Assembly (NCBI RefSeq): GCF_963678635.1
Contig: NC_087064.1
Coordinates: 77,914,512 to 77,974,511, forward strand
Origin: Symsagittifera roscoffensis
Lineage: Eukaryota; Xenacoelomorpha; Acoela; Convolutidae
Direction: 5' to 3'
Length of the DNA: 60,000 nucleotides
Part shown: positions 53,701 to 59,700 of the stretch, one piece after another
Position numbering within the stretch: position 1 is the stretch's first letter
Layout of the letters: each line of letters begins with the position of its first letter
Made by a program: the position numbers and the translations under genes
Notes under the pieces: model-generated
Databases searched by the model: none
What the model saw: only the letters and a program-made list of their open reading frames with translations
Told to the model about the DNA's origin: nothing

Positions 53701-56700
53701 CAAAAAGTTCACCAAGTGTTTTTTAACAAATAGTGCAGACCTAATTCAAACATAGGCTGCATATAATTTACATATTCAAAATATAAAAAAGGCATTTTTT
53801 ATCGTTTTTTTCTCAATTTCATTGATTTTGAGTTGCATTTTGTTCGTCGTAGTTGTTTTGTTTGAGAATTTTAAAACCAATCTTTTGAAATTAATTTTGG
53901 ATATTTAAAACCCTGAGAACCCGAAAATAAGCAAAATTCTACCTAAATGATTTCGGATAGTTATTAGTGCAGTTTCTGTGTGATCCTCTGCACGACAAGG
54001 AACATAAAATTGGCACCTCTTAAATGCAAACTGTTTGTAGTATTATCTGTGTTTCAATTTTGCATATTTTAAATGATTTCTGTAATAGTGGTTCAAGAAA
54101 ATTTGCATAAATATTTAGCGTTAATTTTCATGTTCGTTTTTTTTTTCAATTATTTTTCCTTAAAGTTAATTTAGGGAATGTTTCGTAGTTACCGTACGTG
54201 TTGAAAGATCGAATAGACTACGGTTTTTTCGTGTTTTTGGTCTTTTAGCTGCCTGATGAAGCGCACGTTGATGACGCGCTTCGCTTCTATGTTTAACTTG
54301 GTTGGTCCCTGCCACGGTTTCACTGGTCTTTTTTAATTCACGATACGTCCGATGTTTCCTCATGGCTATGTAACTAGGATACTCTTATTTTCTTTTTAGG
54401 AATGGTTTATTACTGAAGAGTCGAGGCTAGAGAGCGATCAACTGAATTCTGGTTTTTCTGTTGTTAGTTGCGTACAGGGTACACATAATGCGAACTTGGC
54501 CCGAGTCTTAGGAACATTGCTACCTCGGTTGGTGGAGGGTAATTTGGGGGTACGGACAGTGGGGACTGTTCGAGGGGACATTGGGGTCTATTTTATTCAC
54601 ATAGTTATTTAAAAACGCCGATTGCCGGCTGAGCTGCGCTAACGTGCTCCTAATTGAGCAAGGGAGCAGTTCATCAGTCGATTATTCAAAACGAAGTTGC
54701 CTTGGTCAGTGTTATCGTTAAAAAGGGCTTAAGCTTTTGCTCTCGAAAATTGTCTGGTCAATTTGTTTTTTTTTTCAATTTCAAAATTAAGTTTGATTTG
54801 TCTAGGAGAGAAAGGGAGTTGGTATGCTAAAATTGAAGAAGATAGAATTGATTGGACAGGAATTTATGGTTCTCTTGCACAAAAAAAACTTTTTTCTCTC
54901 AGTGTGTAAGTCATCTATGTGGCTAATTTTCGTGCACCCGGTTACGAAACGGAGAACTGCATTTTGAACGACAATTAAGTCGGCTTGCAGGACTAGCTTA
55001 CATCGACCAAACTGGGCATGAGTAACCGAGTGTTGATCTGATTAAAGCTTTAAACGTTACTTACAAATTTTCCTATGATTCTACCGTCCTCAATTCGTCG
55101 CGGAAAGAGGCTTCAGGACCGATATCCAGGGCGCTGACCGATGCCCTTTGGTTGCCTATCACAGTGAACCATTTTCGCACAGAAAGAGCGAACCACTTTC
55201 CAGATGTACTGAACAACTGGCGGTGACAATGTCTGGAGGAAGTCTCCTCAATGTTTTCTTTGCTCTTAGCAGTTAGTTTTTGTTTTTCGGCGTTTAAGCA
55301 ACTTAGTTTTGGGTTAATACGATTTGTAAGTCAAATTTGATATCTCTCCGCTGCCAGGGATCCTTCTGGAGAGATATCAGGTATGAAGAAACGGTGGCGC
55401 TAAAATCCACGGAGACGAGCGGCCGTTAAAATCGTGTCACGTTATTGTTTCTCCGCTATGACTACACAATGAGGATGTGGCAGCTATTCTACCTGTTCTT
55501 TTCCTTCACTAAAATCGGTCTGACTAGTTAATTAGGAAAAATCAGCTTTGGATTACGATTGGTTAGTAATCATTACTGTACACTAACTATAAAGTAAAGA
55601 GCGAGAAGCCAAAAAAGATAGCTTGGCGAACAGACGGTGTAGTTAAATCAATTTTACTCAGAGACAAGGATCAAGACCCATCTAGTTTTGCTTTGTTGAG
55701 ATATCATTGATTTTGTTATAAAAGTGGCGTACAAGTGTGATAGATAAATTGTGGCTAATTCTGATCAAACCTAAAAGTGAAAAGTATGAAATCTGTTAGA
55801 ATTTCAATAAAAAAGGAAATATACTAATGAAGAATAGGAAATATGTTAAAGCCGAGTGTTTGAAGCTGAGTTTCTTTGATCGCATATTTTTGCATTTTCT
55901 TCAACTTTATCCTTTTTTTAATTTTCAAAGTTTTTTGCCGTTTTTTGCTGTTATTGTCCACCATTTTGTTAGGCAGCCGTGCCGCAATTATGCGTATCGA
56001 TGATTGTAAGTAAGGTGATCTTTTTTTTTGTTCCAACAATTTGAAAAATGTGGCTGAACTTTTGTATTCAGGTGTTTTAGTTATTTTTTAACGCAAAATC
56101 ATACACCATAAATAATCATCGGAACGGGACGAGTTTTATATTGTATTAAATCCCTTTCAATCGTGATTCGAACGACGTTTAAAAATATCTCAGTATTGAG
56201 AAAAACCAGTTTGAAATTTTGGTCTAATTTTGAGCTAATAAGGCTCGTCAAAGTGAGCCTTGCAGGCTTACAATAGCTTATTTAAGCTTCGTTTAATTTA
56301 AGCCATAAAATCTTAGTTTTATTCGAGTAATTTTAGTTTTTGAAATTTTTTAGCGCCATTTTGGAAACAAAAACTTGAAAATTCTCAAGTTTTCTGCAAA
56401 AAAAAGAAAATTTCTTGAACTTTTTTTACAACTGATTTTTCGAGTCATTTTTCTACAGAAATTGTTTTCCAATAGATTTGTTTGACTATGACTGTCGCAT
56501 ATACCTAATTTTTTTTTTCATTCAGATCTTACTCTCACACCACACAGAAAAAAAACAACACTTATTTGATAAAAAATATTGTATTTTTTTAAGACTGTGG
56601 TCGGAACATTCTGTGCTATTTGCACAGTATCCGGCTGTCCTTATTTCAAATATAGATAACTATATTCAATCAAAATGATTCAATTTCTTGCGCATATCTG

Positions 56701-59700
56701 CTCTAGGGCGTGTCCACTTTCATGGCGGAGATGGTGGAGACTAATGTGATTCTTAACACAGCCACGGAGAACAGTCTGGTCATTATTGACGAACTCGGAA
56801 GAGGCACTTCGACGTTTGATGGATTCGGACTGGCCATGGCCATATCTGAACACATACTCACCAGGCACCACCTCCACCTCCTCTCGTACAGTCTGACAGC
56901 TGCTAAGATAAATATGAGGGGAGAAGGACATTTTTTTTCGAATCAATTAATGTGCCATTGGAGCCTTTCAAAATCTACTTCTAGTTTAGTCTGATTCATG
57001 TATTGTGAGCATATAATGTTTAAGAAGTGCTAGACTATGAAAAGCTGTTTTCACGCAAAAAAATGGATCTTTATTTAATTTTGACGCGATGAAAGCTAAA
57101 AACTTTTCGATTAACTTTTTTTGTTTTTCATCGAACCAGCGTCAAAATAAAAATATTGTTGGAGAAAATCCATTAGAATTCATCAGTAATTTTAATTGAA
57201 ATGGAGAAGAACTTGGTGTGCAGCATCCCCTCCTGAAGAAAATATATCTATCCTCTGCTACCCTTACCCCTTTGAGAAGTGGTGCCTGGGTGTGAGCAGA
57301 ATAAAACCGTTCGCCCTGTTCGCCACTCACTTTCACGAACTGACTGCTTTGGCCAACAAGTATGATACGGTGAAGAACTACCACTTCACTGCCTCTGTGG
57401 AGAACAATGAAGTGATCATGATGTACAAAATGAATCCAGGTAACTTTTTTTCCCCATAAATTGGAAAGAAGACATTTCGTGCTAACCCTTTACTATATTT
57501 TTTTCCGATGAATAACGTTTGAAAACATGTATGGTTCAGTTATTCGTACATGCCTCTCACGCGTCTCGTTATTCGTACATGCCTCTCACGTGTCTCGTTA
57601 TTCGTACATGCCTCTCACGTGTCTCGTTATTCGTACATGCCTCTCACGTATCTCGTTATTCGTACATGCATCTCAGATCGGATCATGTGTTTTTTTCCGG
57701 TTCGGTTTAGCCCTGTTCATTGCTTGGTTGATGTTACTTTGAGATGGGAGTTTCAGACTTAAACCTCATTCCGCCGCAACTGGATTACAAACATCAATAC
57801 AATTGAAATAATTTCGCTTAATTAAATTACCCGTTAGATTGGATCAACATTCTAGTTTCAGACAAAAAATGAGCAAAAGGTTATGAGTCTGCTTTGAAAT
57901 GATGCAGGTAAGGAATGCTGCATTACATCAAGAAGGCGTTATGTTAGCAACAAAATGATTTTCACAAAGTTATTATCAAATCCAGTTGCATTAATCCGCA
58001 AACAATTTTTTTGGGTGCAACGTTGGAGTACCTCATTAGCCGGATAAGGTAGTTATTTACACTTGATGTACTAATGAGTCATTCCTTAATCTTGTTGGCC
58101 ATGTCAAGTCCATCTAATGCAGTAATCTAATTTGTGCACTTCAATAAATTCACTTAAAGCATCAAGGTCACACTGACAGGTTACGAGCGAAGCGTTGTCT
58201 CACTTCGAACGTGTTCTTTTGTCGTTAGACCTAGGTTATAATTGAGTTACTAATTTGTGTGTGTGTGTGATTCAATTTATCCCTTTTCAATTTCGATTAC
58301 TGGTTTCAGGTACCCTTTCCATTTAGCGAGATTCCCTTAGCCTTTCACATGAGGATTCCAAGTTTCGGTTTTTAGGATACGCTCCTTAAAACTCTAGTCA
58401 CACGGCGCAGCCAGCAAAGGAAAAAACACCTTTCGGAGTCGACGCGTTCTGGGAAAGAAACCTACACCGGAACGCCCAGTGAAATGGGAAAAATGGAAGC
58501 AACTCTTAACACTGGCAAGCACTGGCAAAAAGAGTTTGGATCTGGAAGATCTGCTACAAGAAAAATCAACGGAAGTCGTGCTCCCAAACATACTGTTCGA
58601 AGAAAGGAACCACGCACATCTAGCACAACAATCTATTGGAGCGCGAAAAGTCCGTATTTTTGCACTGGTAAATAGGTGGAAAACGAATGTCAACGAGTGA
58701 GAAAAATCGGGGTCACAATCAATAATACCCCTTGGAGTATAGTAGACAGACGGGTAAAACGCACATCTTCCTTCCTGTCAATGGGAGAGGAAGGCAGTCG
58801 GAAATTTCAAAGCAACTATGCAAATGTCGAAATCACGGAACAGTGTGACATTCATGGGATTGTGGGAAATAATGGAGGATACATTCAAATCGCATCGGAA
58901 CATGGCTTTCGGTGTCTTCACTCTCCTCCAGAAATCAAGCCCTGAACGAATCCTGCAAAATATTCCATGCGACTCTCAGAGACATAGCTCAAGTGCGCCA
59001 CTTGAGGACTTCGAGGAGCGTTGTGTACGTGACCTTTTCACTCTCGACCTGGCAGATAGTGATGTTCATAAGGAGCTTTCGAAAGAGATTAATCTAAGAA
59101 AGAACCGGCAATTAGTCTTGAAAAACGAGAAGCCAGCAAGCAAAAGATCCAAGACACAAATGGCCGCTTATCCGGGAAATTGCTACACAAAGGGTGAGAA
59201 ATCTCGTTTAGGACAATAAACAGAATCAAAACAGTCCCAGACAACCAGAAAGTCGAGGGACAAACAGAGGAAAAAGTCAGCGATCCGAGATGACAAATCC
59301 TTGCGGTAGATGTGGGTTGTAATGGTCTGACCACAAAGCTTGTTCCGCAATCGGGAAACCCTGTAGCAATTCCGGCGAGAGACTAATTTTACCGAACCGC
59401 TTTAAAGAAAGTACGAGCTCTGAATAGAAAAGATAGAGATGCTCTGTACGCAGACACATGCGATAAAACTGACCATCTACGGGTTCAAACAGATACGAAA
59501 AAGACGCCCAAACTGAGTTCTTCGTTAAAGATCGTTCAAAAATGTGTAGAATAGTTTGATGTGATGTGTTGTTAGACAATAATTTTACAGTTTTTCTCGA
59601 CTTAGGTCTTTGACATGTGTCTTGATTGTCGAGACTTACCAAATCATTTCAATTTTTTCATCCTTCTGGTCATAAAATGTTTTTGGTTACCGGTCCGTTT

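Noticed and set aside
57196-57299. Upstream extension of MSH2 exon 13
   Set aside because: The preceding codons lack MSH2 similarity, and the GAGCAG acceptor gives a gap-free alignment.
57539-57676. Possible CRISPR-like array
   Set aside because: Units are contiguous without spacers and the genome is eukaryotic.
57519-57762. Repetitive open frames in all three + frames
   Set aside because: They result from the 29-bp minisatellite, whose length happens to avoid stops.
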